Shown here piece by piece: positions 34,771 through 43,591 of a stretch of 64,000 nucleotides of DNA. The translations under genes were made by a program, and so were the position numbers. Under the pieces are notes generated by a model, which searched no databases, had not been told where the DNA came from, and saw only the letters and a list, made by a program, of their open reading frames with translations. Position 1 is the stretch's first letter. Each line of letters opens with the position of its first letter. Source of the DNA: Solwaraspora sp. WMMD406 (GTDB lineage Bacteria; Actinomycetota; Actinomycetes; Mycobacteriales; Micromonosporaceae); the NCBI RefSeq assembly GCF_029626025.1, contig NZ_JARUBF010000001.1, positions 6,790,001 to 6,854,000 of the forward strand, written 5' to 3'.

Positions 34771-36017
34771 CGGGGAGCCGATCCGTCCCGGTCCGGGTCG
34801 CCGCCCAGCGTGGCCACACCCAGCCAGTCGGCGCAGACGTCCGAGGTCGGCGGGTGCAGCGCACCGCAGCGCGCGTCCCGGTACAACCGCTCCAGCGGAT
34901 GCCCCCGCCGGGTCGCCGACGTACCCGCCGCCTCCAGCATCGACGCGGCCACCTCGGCCGCCGTACCGCCCGCCACCAGCTTGGCCCGCCACACCCACTG
35001 GTTGGTCTCCGGATCACCCGGAGCCGCGTCGACCCGACGAGCCGCTTCCCGCACGGCCAGCAACGCCGACGCCGCTGCCGCGTCCGCCCGACCGATCCGC
35101 GCCCGCACCGCCGGCAACCCGGCCAACCCGCGCTCGTCGAGGTGGGTCACCGCCGCGTCCACCGCCGCCCGCGCCACCCCGGCGTAGACCGCCGCGTAGC
35201 TGGCCACCATCCAGTGCGGCATCAACTGGGCGACCACCAGGGCCAGCCCCTCCATCCCGCCCAGCAGGGCGTCCGGGGCGACCGTCACGTCCAGGTGCAG
35301 GTCGTGCGAGGAGGTCGCCCGCATGCCGAGCGAGTCCCAGGTCGGCTCGACCCGCAGACCCGGGCTGTCCGCCGGAACCAGGAACTGCGAAACGACCGCC
35401 GGATCCTCGGCGTGCCGCGCCGCGACCAGGTAGCCGTCGGCGTGCCCGGCACCGGAACAGAACGCCTTGGCCCCGGTGATCCGGTAACCACCGTCCACCG
35501 GCCGATAGACGGTCGCCAGCTTTGACAACCGGGAACCCGCACCCCGTTCGCTCATCGCCACCGCGTACCAGGCGCCGCGCGCCGCCGCCGCGAGCAACCG
35601 GTCCCGGGCGGCGAGCGCCTCGTCCGGCAGACCGAGCGACTCGGCCAGGTCCTCGTCGACCGCGCCGAGCGCACCGGTCACCGACGCGTGCATGTTGAAC
35701 ACCAGCGCGGTGGCCCCGCTGCCCCGGGCCAGCTCGTACGCCACCTGGGCGTAGTCGGCGAAGCCGGCACCGTGCCCACCCAGCCGGGACGGCACCATCA
35801 ACCCGAACAACCCCGCCTGGCGAAGATCGGCGAAATCCGCCGCCGGGAAGGTGCCCGCCCGGTCGTGCTCACCCGCGCGGGCCGCCAGCCGGGGCACCAG
35901 CCGCCGGGCCGCCGCGAGTGCGTCCCTACCGTCCGTACCGCCCGCCGCCGGGCTCGCCACCGGTTCGACGTCACCCACCGACCCGATGTCTCCCACCGCC
36001 ACCGCGTCCGACACCAT
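34764..36017 (-). CDS. Acyl-CoA dehydrogenase-like flavoprotein
   Basis: A 417-residue flavoprotein starting at ATG 36017 with AAAGGGG upstream. It has the three-part ACAD layout: helical N-domain (about 25-150, with FADLRQAGLFGLMVPSRLGGHGAGFADYAQVAYELARGS), a beta-domain (WYAVAMSERGAGSRLSKLATVYRPVDGGYRITGAKAFCSGAGHADGYLV) and a C-terminal helical bundle. It lacks an obvious catalytic Glu in the usual ACAD place, and the family also contains flavin-dependent monooxygenases. Given its operon with a type III PKS and a methyltransferase, a hydroxylase acting on a phenolic ring is plausible, beta-oxidation-type supply of a starter being the alternative. Confidence 0.88.
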   Translation of the reverse strand: MVSDAVAVGDIGSVGDVEPVASPAAGGTDGRDALAAARRLVPRLAARAGEHDRAGTFPAADFADLRQAGLFGLMVPSRLGGHGAGFADYAQVAYELARGSGATALVFNMHASVTGALGAVDEDLAESLGLPDEALAARDRLLAAAARGAWYAVAMSERGAGSRLSKLATVYRPVDGGYRITGAKAFCSGAGHADGYLVAARHAEDPAVVSQFLVPADSPGLRVEPTWDSLGMRATSSHDLHLDVTVAPDALLGGMEGLALVVAQLMPHWMVASYAAVYAGVARAAVDAAVTHLDERGLAGLPAVRARIGRADAAAASALLAVREAARRVDAAPGDPETNQWVWRAKLVAGGTAAEVAASMLEAAGTSATRRGHPLERLYRDARCGALHPPTSDVCADWLGVATLGGDPDRDGSAPRW

Positions 36018-36066
36018 CGCCGCCCCTTTCGTCGTCGCCTCCGAATGGCACACCGCCTCCGGGCCC

Positions 36067-36816
36067 CTACCCCGTCTTGATCCCCCTACCCTGATAGAGC
36101 ACCGCGGTGGACCAGGTCGGCACGATCCGTCGCCGGACCTTCCAGAGTGCCTGGTCCGAGACGGATCGCGGCAGCGGCACGCGGGCGAGCATCCACCGCG
36201 CCAACGCCGACACGGTCGGACGCACACCACGCACCCGCAGCCGTACGCCATGCCGGGCGCACTCGGCGATCAGCCGGCGCGGCCGGACGAACAACGCCGG
36301 GTCGTGGATCCCGCGTGGTGCGACCGGCAGCCGCTCCCCCAGCTCGACGGCGATCAACCGGCTGACCAGGGTGGCGTTGAGAGTGTCCAGCACCAGTAGT
36401 CCCCCCGGGCGCAGCACCCGGCACGCCTCACCGACCGCACCGGCCAGATCCGGTACGTGCTCCAACAGTTCACCGGCGGAGACCACGTCGGCGATCCCGG
36501 TGGACAATGGCAACGCCATCGCGTCCGCCCGCACCGGACACACGTCGCGTTCCCCCGCCTGCCGCAACGCCGAGGCGGTGAGGTCCACTCCGACGTGCCG
36601 GTATCCCTTGCCCCGCAGGTGCGGCGCGAGCAACCCGGCACCGCATCCGACGTCGACCAGCACCGCGTCCGGACGCGACGCCGGAGGGATCAACCGCGCC
36701 CGCGCCTCGGCGATCCAGTGCAGCATCTCGAAGGCACCCCCCGGCCGCCACCACTGGTCGGCCAGGTCGTCGTACTGCCGTGGGTCGTTGGGCGGGCGAC
36801 GCGCGGGATCGGACAT
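36067..36816 (-). CDS. Class I SAM-dependent methyltransferase (UbiG-like)
   Basis: A 249-residue methyltransferase from ATG 36816 (MSDPARRPPN). N-terminal QYDDLADQWWRPGGAFEMLHWIAEARARLI is like UbiG-type O-methyltransferases of quinone biosynthesis. SAM motif I is VLVDVGCGAGLLAPHL (about 52-67), then GVDLTASALRQAGE, ADAMALPLSTGIADVVSAGELLEHV and GGLLVLDTLN. It starts 45 bp from the divergent UbiA gene. Likely O-methylates the polyketide phenol made by the operon. Confidence 0.92.
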   Translation of the reverse strand: MSDPARRPPNDPRQYDDLADQWWRPGGAFEMLHWIAEARARLIPPASRPDAVLVDVGCGAGLLAPHLRGKGYRHVGVDLTASALRQAGERDVCPVRADAMALPLSTGIADVVSAGELLEHVPDLAGAVGEACRVLRPGGLLVLDTLNATLVSRLIAVELGERLPVAPRGIHDPALFVRPRRLIAECARHGVRLRVRGVRPTVSALARWMLARVPLPRSVSDQALWKVRRRIVPTWSTAVLYQGRGIKTG

Positions 36817-36861
36817 CCATCGAGCGTGGCACGACCAGCCGGTAACAGCCAGACTTCCGGT

Positions 36862-37701
36862 ATGTCGCGCGCCGTGTCCGGGCTCCTTCGAGCAAGCCAC
36901 CCCGAACCGGCGGTCGCGGTGACCGTGGCGACGGCCCTGCTCGCCTGGGGGGTCGGCCACCGGCTGCCCGGCGTCGTCGTCGTCAGCGTGACCGTGGCCG
37001 CCACCCAGCTCGCCGTCGGCTGGACCAACGACTGGCTGGACGCCGGCCGCGACCAGGTCACCGGCCGCGACGACAAACCCATTCCGGCCGGTACGGTGAG
37101 CCGCCGCGCCGTCGGAGTGGCCGGCCTGGTCGCCGCTCTGGCCACGCCGCTGATCGCCGCCCCGACCGGTGGGTGGGCGACGCTGTGCATCACCACCGCT
37201 CTGGTATCCGCGTTGCTCTACAACTGGCCGTTGAAGTCCACCCCGGTCTCCGTCGTGCCGTACGCGGTGTCGTTCGGGGCGCTGCCGGCGTTCATCGTGC
37301 TGGCCCTGCCCGGCCATCCGGTGCCGCCGGCGTGGCTGGTCGGCGCCGGTGCCCTGCTCGGTGCCGGCGCGCACTTCGCCAACGTACTGCCGGATCTGGC
37401 CGACGACGCGCGGACCGGGGTGCGGGGTCTGCCGCACCGGCTCGGCGCGGCCGGATCCCGGCTGGCCGCCGCGGCGCTGCTCTTCACGGCGACCGTGGTG
37501 CTGGTCTTCGGTCCGCCCGGCCCGCCGTCGTGGGCCGGGCTGGCGGCGGTCGCGGCGACCGCCGTCGTGCTCCCCACCGGCTGGTACGCCGCCCGCCGCG
37601 CGACCCGCTCCGGCGGTCGCCCGGTCGCCATCTTCCGGGCGGTGCTGCTGGTCGCGGTGATCGACGTGGTGCTGCTGGTCTCCAGCGGTCGGGTCGGCTG
37701 A
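36862..37701 (+). CDS. UbiA-family prenyltransferase
   Basis: A 279-residue membrane enzyme from ATG 36862, with about eight to nine helices. The first Asp-rich motif NDWLDAGRD (N-x-x-x-D-x-x-x-D) lies at about 57-65 and the second, DLADDARTGV, at about 174-183, both binding the Mg-diphosphate of the prenyl donor. YNWPLKSTPVSVVPYAVSFGALPAF is typical of UbiA homologues. It would prenylate an aromatic acceptor, presumably the product of the opposite operon. Its 3' end runs into a 23-24-bp tandem repeat array. Confidence 0.93.
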   Translation: MSRAVSGLLRASHPEPAVAVTVATALLAWGVGHRLPGVVVVSVTVAATQLAVGWTNDWLDAGRDQVTGRDDKPIPAGTVSRRAVGVAGLVAALATPLIAAPTGGWATLCITTALVSALLYNWPLKSTPVSVVPYAVSFGALPAFIVLALPGHPVPPAWLVGAGALLGAGAHFANVLPDLADDARTGVRGLPHRLGAAGSRLAAAALLFTATVVLVFGPPGPPSWAGLAAVAATAVVLPTGWYAARRATRSGGRPVAIFRAVLLVAVIDVVLLVSSGRVG

Positions 37702-37844
37702 CCGGACCCGACCTCGTCGGCTGACCAGGACCCGGCATCGTCGGCTGACCGGACCCGGCACCGTCGGCTGACCAGGACCCGGCACCGTCGGCTGACCAGG
37801 ACCCGGCACCGTCGGCTGACCAGGACCGACCTCGTCGGTTGACC
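37694..37844. repeat. Tandem repeat array, seven copies of a 23-24-bp unit
   Basis: Units begin TCGG(C/T)TGACC at 37694, 37717, 37741, 37764, 37788, 37812 and 37835, with spacings of 23 or 24. The first copy contains the UbiA stop codon (GGC TGA), so the array grew from the end of the gene. TGACCAGGACCCGGCACCG-like units recur. It lies before the lipoprotein gene at 37974 and holds no gene. Confidence 0.85.
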
Positions 37845-37973
37845 GGGATCACGGATTGTCGGGTCCGGCGCAGCCAGCCGATCACCGCCAACTACCCTGG
37901 AGCCGGCTCGCGCGGGGTGTCGCCACCGCGCCCAGCGCCGGTGCGCGGCGCGATCGCTACGAGGAGGACCGAC

Positions 37974-38648
37974 GTGACGCCCTCGACCAGGGGACACCGC
38001 CGATTCGCGGTGCTGATCACCGGCGCTGCGGCGGCCGGCGTCCTGCTGCTCAGCGGCTGCGGCACCGGCCAGATCGCCGAGACCGCGCTCAAGTCGGCGT
38101 CGATCAACGGGGTCAATATCGACTCACCGAACGGCGCGGTGTCGCTGCGCAACCTCTCGCTGCCGTATTCCGGCACCGAGGGCTACCCGGAAGGCGGCTC
38201 GGCACCGGTCGAGGTGGCCATCTACAACAACACCGCCGAACCGATCGCGATCCGGGTGAGCGCCGTGCCGGCCACCGGCGACGAACCCGAAACGCTGGTG
38301 AGCGCCGAGTCCGTGGTGCTGGGTGGCTCCGACGACGCCGAGCCGAGCCCCGACCCGGACGAGACCCCGGACCCCGCCAGCCCCGAGCCGACCGAGGCGC
38401 CGGAGCAGGACAGCGGCCGGGAAGCCATCATCGAACTGCCGGCCAACGGGTGGGCGCTGTACACGGCGGACAGCGACGAACTGCTGCGGGTCACCGGGTT
38501 GTCGGAGCGGGTGGCCGCCGGCTACATGGTGAACCTCGCCTTCGAATTCAGCGACGGCAGCCCGGCGCTGGTGGTGCCGGCACCGGTCACCGTGCCGCTC
38601 TCGCCGGCTCCGCGTGAGCCGGGCGAACACGAAGACGAGGAGCACTAG
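37974..38648 (+). CDS. Lipoprotein, hypothetical
   Basis: A 224-residue lipoprotein starting at GTG 37974 with GAGGAGG eight bases before. The signal peptide ends in the lipobox LLLSGC (Cys about residue 29). The mature part starts TGQIAETALKSASINGVNIDSPNGAVSLRNLSLPY, then a beta-rich domain (VEVAIYNNTAEPIAIRVSAVP), an acidic Pro/Glu/Asp stretch (PDPDETPDPASPEPTEAPEQD) and a second beta part. The arrangement is common in actinobacterial copper-chaperone-like DUF461-type lipoproteins, but no Met/His metal motif is seen. Role unknown. The end is strongly acidic (EHEDEEH). Confidence 0.8.
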   Translation: MTPSTRGHRRFAVLITGAAAAGVLLLSGCGTGQIAETALKSASINGVNIDSPNGAVSLRNLSLPYSGTEGYPEGGSAPVEVAIYNNTAEPIAIRVSAVPATGDEPETLVSAESVVLGGSDDAEPSPDPDETPDPASPEPTEAPEQDSGREAIIELPANGWALYTADSDELLRVTGLSERVAAGYMVNLAFEFSDGSPALVVPAPVTVPLSPAPREPGEHEDEEH

Positions 38649-38717
38649 CCCGCAGGCCTCCGTCGGGACCGGCGACGACGTGGACGGTTCGTCGGTGCAC
38701 TCGGCTACCGTGCTGAG

Positions 38718-40157
38718 GTGACCTCCCGATCGATTCCCCGTTCACCGGCTCGCAGCCGGCCGGCGGCGCGTGAGCCACGCCCCGCGTACGAGTGCGACGC
38801 CTGCGGGCACCAGCCCCCCAAATGGGTCGGCCGATGCCCGGAGTGCGGCGAATGGGGCTCGGTGATCGAATCGGTCGTCAGCGGACCGGTCGTGTCCGGC
38901 CGGGTGGTGAGCACCCGGCTGCCGGCCGAACCGGCCCGACCGATCGCGACCATCAGCGCCGCCCCGGCCAAGGCCCGACCCACCGGTGTCAGCGAACTGG
39001 ACCGGGTGCTCGGCGGCGGTCTGGTCCCCGGCGCGGTGGTACTGCTCGCCGGCGAACCCGGAGTCGGCAAGTCGACCCTGCTCCTCGACGTCGCCCAACA
39101 GTGGGCGGCCGGCGCGGGCAGCCCGTCGCTGGTCGTCAGCGGTGAGGAATCCACCAGCCAGGTACGGCTAAGGGCCGAACGCATCGGCGCCCTGCACGAA
39201 CGGCTCTACCTGGCCGCCGAGAGCGATCTGGGCGCGGTCCTGGGCCACCTCGACGCCGTACGCCCGGGTCTGCTGGTGCTCGACTCGGTGCAGACCATCT
39301 CGATGCCCGGCTCCGACGGCATCCCCGGCGGAGTCACCCAGGTCCGCGCGGTCACCGCGGCGCTGGTCGCGGCCGCCAAGGAACGCGGCATCGCCACCGT
39401 CCTGGTCGGTCACGTCACCAAGGACGGTCAGGTCGCCGGCCCACGGGTGCTGGAACACCTGGTCGACGTGGTGCTGCACTTCGAGGGCGACAAGCACTCG
39501 TCGTTGCGGATGGTCCGGGGCATGAAGAACCGGTTCGGCGCGGCGGACGAGGTCGGCTGCTTCGAAATGCACGAGGGCGGGATCAGCAGCCTGCCCGACC
39601 CGTCCGGGTTGTTCCTCACCCGCTACACCGAACCGGTTCCCGGCACCTGTGCGACCGTGGCGATGGAGGGCCGCCGGGCCCTGGTGACCGAAGTACAGGC
39701 GCTCATCGGCGCCACCGTCGCCGGCTCCCCCCGCCGGACCGTGTCCGGACTCGACAGCGCCCGGCTGGCCATGGTGCTGGCGGTGCTGCAACGGCGTACC
39801 GAGCGGCTGACGCTGCACGACCGGGAGGTGTTCGCCGCCACCGTCGGCGGCATCCGCGTCGTCGAACCCGCCGCCGACCTGGCGGTGGCGCTGGCGGTCG
39901 CGTCCGGCGGGCTCAACCTGGCGATCGCTCCCGACCTGGTGGCGATCGGCGAGGTCGGGCTGACCGGCGAGGTCCGCCGGGTCGGCGCGGTACCCAGACG
40001 GCTGGCGGAGGCGGCCCGGCTGGGCTTCCGCTACGCCCTGGTGCCGCCGGGCGCGGCCAGCGGAACCTCCGATCCGCTGCCCACGAACATGCGCGTCACC
40101 GAGGTCGGTGACGTGCGGGCCGCCCTGCAGTGGGCCGCCCGGACGTCGGCCGAGTGA
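38718..40157 (+). CDS. radA: DNA repair protein RadA
   Basis: A branch-migration ATPase for recombinational repair, 479 residues from GTG 38718. The N-terminal zinc finger CDACGHQPPKWVGRCPECG is at about 26-44; Walker A GEPGVGKST (about 113-121), Walker B LLVLDSVQ, the RadA-specific KNRFG in GMKNRFGAADEVG, and a Lon-protease-like C-terminal domain (about 300-475: TVSGLDSARLAMVLAVLQRR ... PDLVAIGEVGLTGEVRRV). It precedes disA in the same direction with a 111-bp gap, an arrangement common in bacteria where DisA scans for DNA damage. Confidence 0.98.
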   Translation: MTSRSIPRSPARSRPAAREPRPAYECDACGHQPPKWVGRCPECGEWGSVIESVVSGPVVSGRVVSTRLPAEPARPIATISAAPAKARPTGVSELDRVLGGGLVPGAVVLLAGEPGVGKSTLLLDVAQQWAAGAGSPSLVVSGEESTSQVRLRAERIGALHERLYLAAESDLGAVLGHLDAVRPGLLVLDSVQTISMPGSDGIPGGVTQVRAVTAALVAAAKERGIATVLVGHVTKDGQVAGPRVLEHLVDVVLHFEGDKHSSLRMVRGMKNRFGAADEVGCFEMHEGGISSLPDPSGLFLTRYTEPVPGTCATVAMEGRRALVTEVQALIGATVAGSPRRTVSGLDSARLAMVLAVLQRRTERLTLHDREVFAATVGGIRVVEPAADLAVALAVASGGLNLAIAPDLVAIGEVGLTGEVRRVGAVPRRLAEAARLGFRYALVPPGAASGTSDPLPTNMRVTEVGDVRAALQWAARTSAE

Positions 40158-40268
40158 CGTCGCCCGGACCGGCGGCCGGACCGGCGGCCGACCCCGCGGC
40201 CGGCCGGCGATCCGGACGTGAGTAACCGCGAGAGCACCCACCGCATGGCGGTCCGTAGACTGTTGCCC

Positions 40269-41456
40269 GTGGCGATCGACCGCGATGCGAACAAGGCCGC
40301 CAGCACCAGCTCTCCCGCCAGAGCCGGTGCTGTCGGCGCGCCGCCGCGCACCATCAGTGCCGGCACCACCGCCCTGACCAGCCCGACCGCGACCGGGGAC
40401 CCGCTGCGGGCGAACCTGGCGCTGATGGCCCCTGGTACCGCGCTGCGCGACGGGCTGGAACGCATCCTGCGCGGCCGTACCGGCGCGTTGATCGTGCTCG
40501 GCTACGACAAGCAGGTCGAGTCGCTGTGCACCGGTGGCTTCCCGCTCGACGTCGAATTCTCCTCCACCCGGGTCCGCGAGCTGTGCAAGATGGATGGAGC
40601 GGTGGTGCTGTCCAGCGACGGCACCCGGATCGTGCGGGCCGCCGTACATCTGATGCCCGACCCGGCGATCCCCACCGAGGAGTCGGGCACCCGGCACCGT
40701 ACGGCCGAACGGGTCGCCCGGCAGACCGGCTACCCGGTGATCTCGGTCAGCCAGTCGATGCGGATCATCAGCCTCTACGTCAACGGCCAACGGCACGTCT
40801 TGGACGACTCGGCGGCCATCCTGTCCCGGGCCAACCAGGCGCTGGCCACCCTGGAGCGCTACAAGCTTCGACTCGACGAGGTCTCCGGCACCCTGTCCGC
40901 GCTGGAGATCGAGGACCTGGTCACCGTCCGCGACGCGGTCGCGGTGGTACAGCGGCTGGAGATGGTTCGGCGGATCGCCGACGAGATCGCCGGTTACGTC
41001 GTCGAACTCGGCACCGACGGCCGGCTGCTCGCCCTGCAGCTCGACGAGCTGATGGCCGGCGTGGACGCCGACCGGACCCTGGTCATCCGGGACTACCTGC
41101 CGACCAGCCGCAAGGCCCGGACCCTCGACGAAGCGCTGGTCGAGCTGGACCTGCTGACCGCGACCGAGTTGATCGACCTGGTGGCGGTCGCCAAGGCCGT
41201 CGGATACGCCGGATCCACCGAAGCACTGGACGCGGCGGTCAGCCCGCGCGGGTTCCGGCTGCTGGCCAAGGTGCCCCGGTTGCCGGTGCCGGTGGTGGAC
41301 CGGCTGGTCAACCATTTCGGCAGCTTGCAACGGCTCCTCGGGGCCACGGTCGAGGACCTGCAGGCCGTCGACGGGGTCGGCGATGCCCGGGCCCGCAGCG
41401 TACGGGAAGGGCTCTCCCGGCTGGCCGAGGCATCGATCCTGGAACGATACGTCTGA
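40269..41456 (+). CDS. disA: Diadenylate cyclase / DNA integrity scanning protein DisA
   Basis: Makes c-di-AMP from two ATP and binds branched DNA. The start is set at GTG 40269 ([10 protein letters not shown]), 395 residues, though a start at 40218 is possible. The cyclase domain (about 40-170) has the DGA motif in KMDGAVVLS and the RHR motif in TRHRTAER, both needed for catalysis. A helical spine follows, and the C-terminal helix-hairpin-helix DNA-binding part is [27 protein letters not shown]. It follows radA and probably shares its transcript. Confidence 0.98.
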   Translation: MAIDRDANKAASTSSPARAGAVGAPPRTISAGTTALTSPTATGDPLRANLALMAPGTALRDGLERILRGRTGALIVLGYDKQVESLCTGGFPLDVEFSSTRVRELCKMDGAVVLSSDGTRIVRAAVHLMPDPAIPTEESGTRHRTAERVARQTGYPVISVSQSMRIISLYVNGQRHVLDDSAAILSRANQALATLERYKLRLDEVSGTLSALEIEDLVTVRDAVAVVQRLEMVRRIADEIAGYVVELGTDGRLLALQLDELMAGVDADRTLVIRDYLPTSRKARTLDEALVELDLLTATELIDLVAVAKAVGYAGSTEALDAAVSPRGFRLLAKVPRLPVPVVDRLVNHFGSLQRLLGATVEDLQAVDGVGDARARSVREGLSRLAEASILERYV

Positions 41457-41475
41457 TCAGCTCGTCGGTGCCGGA

Positions 41476-42264
41476 TCAGCTCGTCAGAGTGATCACGACC
41501 GGCTCGCTGACCTTCGCACCGAGCCGGGCGAAGAGCTGGTACTGACCGGCGGCCGGGAACTCGCCAGCGGCGACGTCGTTGGCGCACTCGCTGGCCGCCC
41601 GGCCGTTCCAGGCCACCTGATATTCGCGGACCGTACCCGGCCCGAACGTCTGGACGTCGGTGCCACGGGCCGCGCCACAGGTGTCCGAGGACCAGATCAG
41701 CTCCGCGCCCCGCTTCAGGTAGAGCTCCTGCGGATCGGCCCCGACATCGCGGTCGCAGGTACGGCTGGACCCGTTCTGCACCCGCAACCGGAAGGTCAGG
41801 GTGACGCCGAGCTGGGCGGTGGTCTGCGACGCCGCCGGAGTCAGCACGATCTCGTCGTCGGTGCAGGACCCCGTGCCGCCAGCCGGCGCACCCTCGGCGG
41901 GCGGTGGTGCCACGCCACCGGCGGGCGGCTGTCCACCGCCGGTGGCGGTTCCGGTGCCGTCCCCGCCGTCCGGTGCGCCCGGATCGCCGACACCGCCATC
42001 GGCGGGCTCACCACCGGACGTACCGTCGTCGCCGGTGGTGGTCTCGCCTTCCACGGTCGGCGACGGCCCGCCGGTCTGCGGCGTGAGCGTCGGCCCGTTG
42101 CCACTGGCTGACGGATCAGGGCTGGCCCGGCCGTCCCCTCCGGACTGACCGGAGCCGACGCAGGAGTACACCACGACGAAGAGCAGAAGCAGCAGGGCGC
42201 CGAGCACGACGGCCCGCCGCCGCCAGTAGATGGCGGGTGGCAAGGGGCCAACCGTCAGTCGCAT
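41476..42264 (-). CDS. Membrane-anchored protein with Gly/Pro-rich linker
   Basis: A 262-residue protein: short cytoplasmic part, one helix (RRRAVVLGALLLLLFVVVYSCVGSG, about 16-38), a long low-complexity linker rich in Gly, Pro, Asp and Thr (about 40-130), and an outer beta-sandwich-like domain with Cys residues (GSCTDDEIVLTPAASQTTAQLGVTLTFRLRVQNGSSRTCDRDVG, then DTCGAARG and ASECANDV). The four Cys are likely in disulfides. Similar domains occur in actinobacterial DUF4232-like proteins. It is convergent to disA. Function unknown. Confidence 0.75.
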   Translation of the reverse strand: MRLTVGPLPPAIYWRRRAVVLGALLLLLFVVVYSCVGSGQSGGDGRASPDPSASGNGPTLTPQTGGPSPTVEGETTTGDDGTSGGEPADGGVGDPGAPDGGDGTGTATGGGQPPAGGVAPPPAEGAPAGGTGSCTDDEIVLTPAASQTTAQLGVTLTFRLRVQNGSSRTCDRDVGADPQELYLKRGAELIWSSDTCGAARGTDVQTFGPGTVREYQVAWNGRAASECANDVAAGEFPAAGQYQLFARLGAKVSEPVVITLTS

Positions 42265-42332
42265 GATGGCTCACCGTATCGGCAAACGCCGGGACCGCCG
42301 GCCGCGACGCGCCGAGTGGACCGACGAGTGCA

Positions 42333-42893
42333 TCACAGGTACGTCTTGCGCTGGTAGACGGCGTGCGCGCCGGCCACCCGGTCGAGGAACAGCAGACCGG
42401 CACAGTGGTCGATCTCGTGTTGTACCGCCCGCGCCTCGAAACCGTCGGTGACCAGGCGGATCGCCTCGCCGCTGCCGGGCAGCGCCCCTTCGACCACCAC
42501 CCGGCTGGCGCGCTTGACGTCACCGGTGAGGTCCGGCACCGACATGCACCCTTCGCGGCCGGGTCGCCACCGGGTCGCCTCGACCAGCCGGGCGTTGCAC
42601 AGCACGAACGTGCCGTGGCCGGTGACCGTCTTCGGATGACCGGTCACATCTACCGCGAACACTCGCGCGGACACCCCGACCTGGGGTGCGGCCAGCCCGA
42701 CGCAGCCCGGCGAGACGCGCATCGTGGCGACCAGATCGGCGGCGAGTCGGACGACGTCGGCGGCGCGCGGGTCGACGTCGGCACCGCCTTGGCCCAACAC
42801 CGCCGCCGGGGCGGTCAGCACCGCGACGACCCGACCGGGTACGCCGAGCTCGGACTCGGTCCAGTCGGCAACGGTACGGCTGACGGTGCTCAC
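42333..42893 (-). CDS. def: Peptide deformylase
   Basis: Removes the formyl group from nascent proteins. 186 residues from GTG 42893, with a four-base overlap with the ACT-domain gene. The three family motifs are present: GLAAPQVG (motif 1), EGCMSVP (motif 2, Cys ligand) and QHEIDHCAGLLF (motif 3, HExxH zinc or iron site). The ending DRVAGAHAVYQRKTYL is ordinary. It is isolated from fmt. Confidence 0.97.
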   Translation of the reverse strand: MSTVSRTVADWTESELGVPGRVVAVLTAPAAVLGQGGADVDPRAADVVRLAADLVATMRVSPGCVGLAAPQVGVSARVFAVDVTGHPKTVTGHGTFVLCNARLVEATRWRPGREGCMSVPDLTGDVKRASRVVVEGALPGSGEAIRLVTDGFEARAVQHEIDHCAGLLFLDRVAGAHAVYQRKTYL

Positions 42894-43402
42894 AGCACGT
42901 CCGAGTCGGCCGAACGCAGGGTCACCTCGACGTCGAGTCCCCGCGCCACCTCGGCCAACCGGCCGCGTACCTCGTCGACCACGTCGGCGGCCAGCTCGAC
43001 CTCGGCGACGAGAACGTAGAGCGGGCCGGTGAGCCGGGTGGTCAGGTCGGTCACGTTGCCGCCGGACCGCGCCACCACCCGGGTCACCGCGGCGACGATG
43101 CCGAGCCGGTCGGCGCCGTGCACGCTGACCAGGTACGGCTGGCCGGCCGGTGACAGCCGACCGTCCGCCGGCACCGGCCGTACGGTCGCCAGGAGCTGGC
43201 CGTCGGCGGTCAGTGGACGCAGCGCGGTCTCCACCTCGTCGGCGGCCGGGCCGGCGCAGACCAGTGTCATCGCGAAGTGGCCCCGCAGCCGGGTCATCGT
43301 CGAGTCGGTGAGGTTCGCCCCGAGTCCGGCGAGCGCCTCCGCGACGTCCGCGACGATTCCGGGGCGGTCCCGCCCGATCACGGTGATGGCGAGTTCGTTC
43401 AT
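42890..43402 (-). CDS. Tandem ACT-domain protein (GcvR-like)
   Basis: A 170-residue protein with two ACT domains: MNELAITVIGRDRPGIVADVAEALAGLGANLTDSTMTRLRGHFAMTLVC (about 1-75) and YLVSVHGADRLGIVAAVTRVVARSGGNVTDLTTRL (about 90-165). This is the GcvR-type arrangement without any enzyme domain, so it probably senses an amino acid. It is translationally coupled to def. Regulated target unknown. Confidence 0.9.
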   Translation of the reverse strand: MNELAITVIGRDRPGIVADVAEALAGLGANLTDSTMTRLRGHFAMTLVCAGPAADEVETALRPLTADGQLLATVRPVPADGRLSPAGQPYLVSVHGADRLGIVAAVTRVVARSGGNVTDLTTRLTGPLYVLVAEVELAADVVDEVRGRLAEVARGLDVEVTLRSADSDVL

Positions 43403-43591
43403 GGTCGCAGTCTGCCCGAACCGTGCCCGGAGGCAGCCGGCGGCCGATCCGCGTGCCCACGTCGCGGGACGACGCGGACTGGTCAGGGGTGGCCCGACTA
43501 CGCGGTCTGGCGGCCCGGCTACGCGGCCTGGCAGGGCCGCCGGTGGGTAGCTGCCGGCGGGACCGCGCGGCCTGGCAGGATCAGCACCGCT

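Noticed and set aside
36817-37809. Extension of the methyltransferase frame to a 580-codon ORF
   Set aside because: It crosses the divergent UbiA gene and the tandem repeats; the true start is ATG 36816.
37694-37844. The repeat array as a CRISPR
   Set aside because: Units of 23-24 bp follow each other without unique spacers and no cas gene is nearby.
39168-41330. 720-codon minus-strand ORF opposite radA and disA
   Set aside because: Gln/Gly/Arg-rich shadow; radA and disA on the plus strand carry all family motifs.
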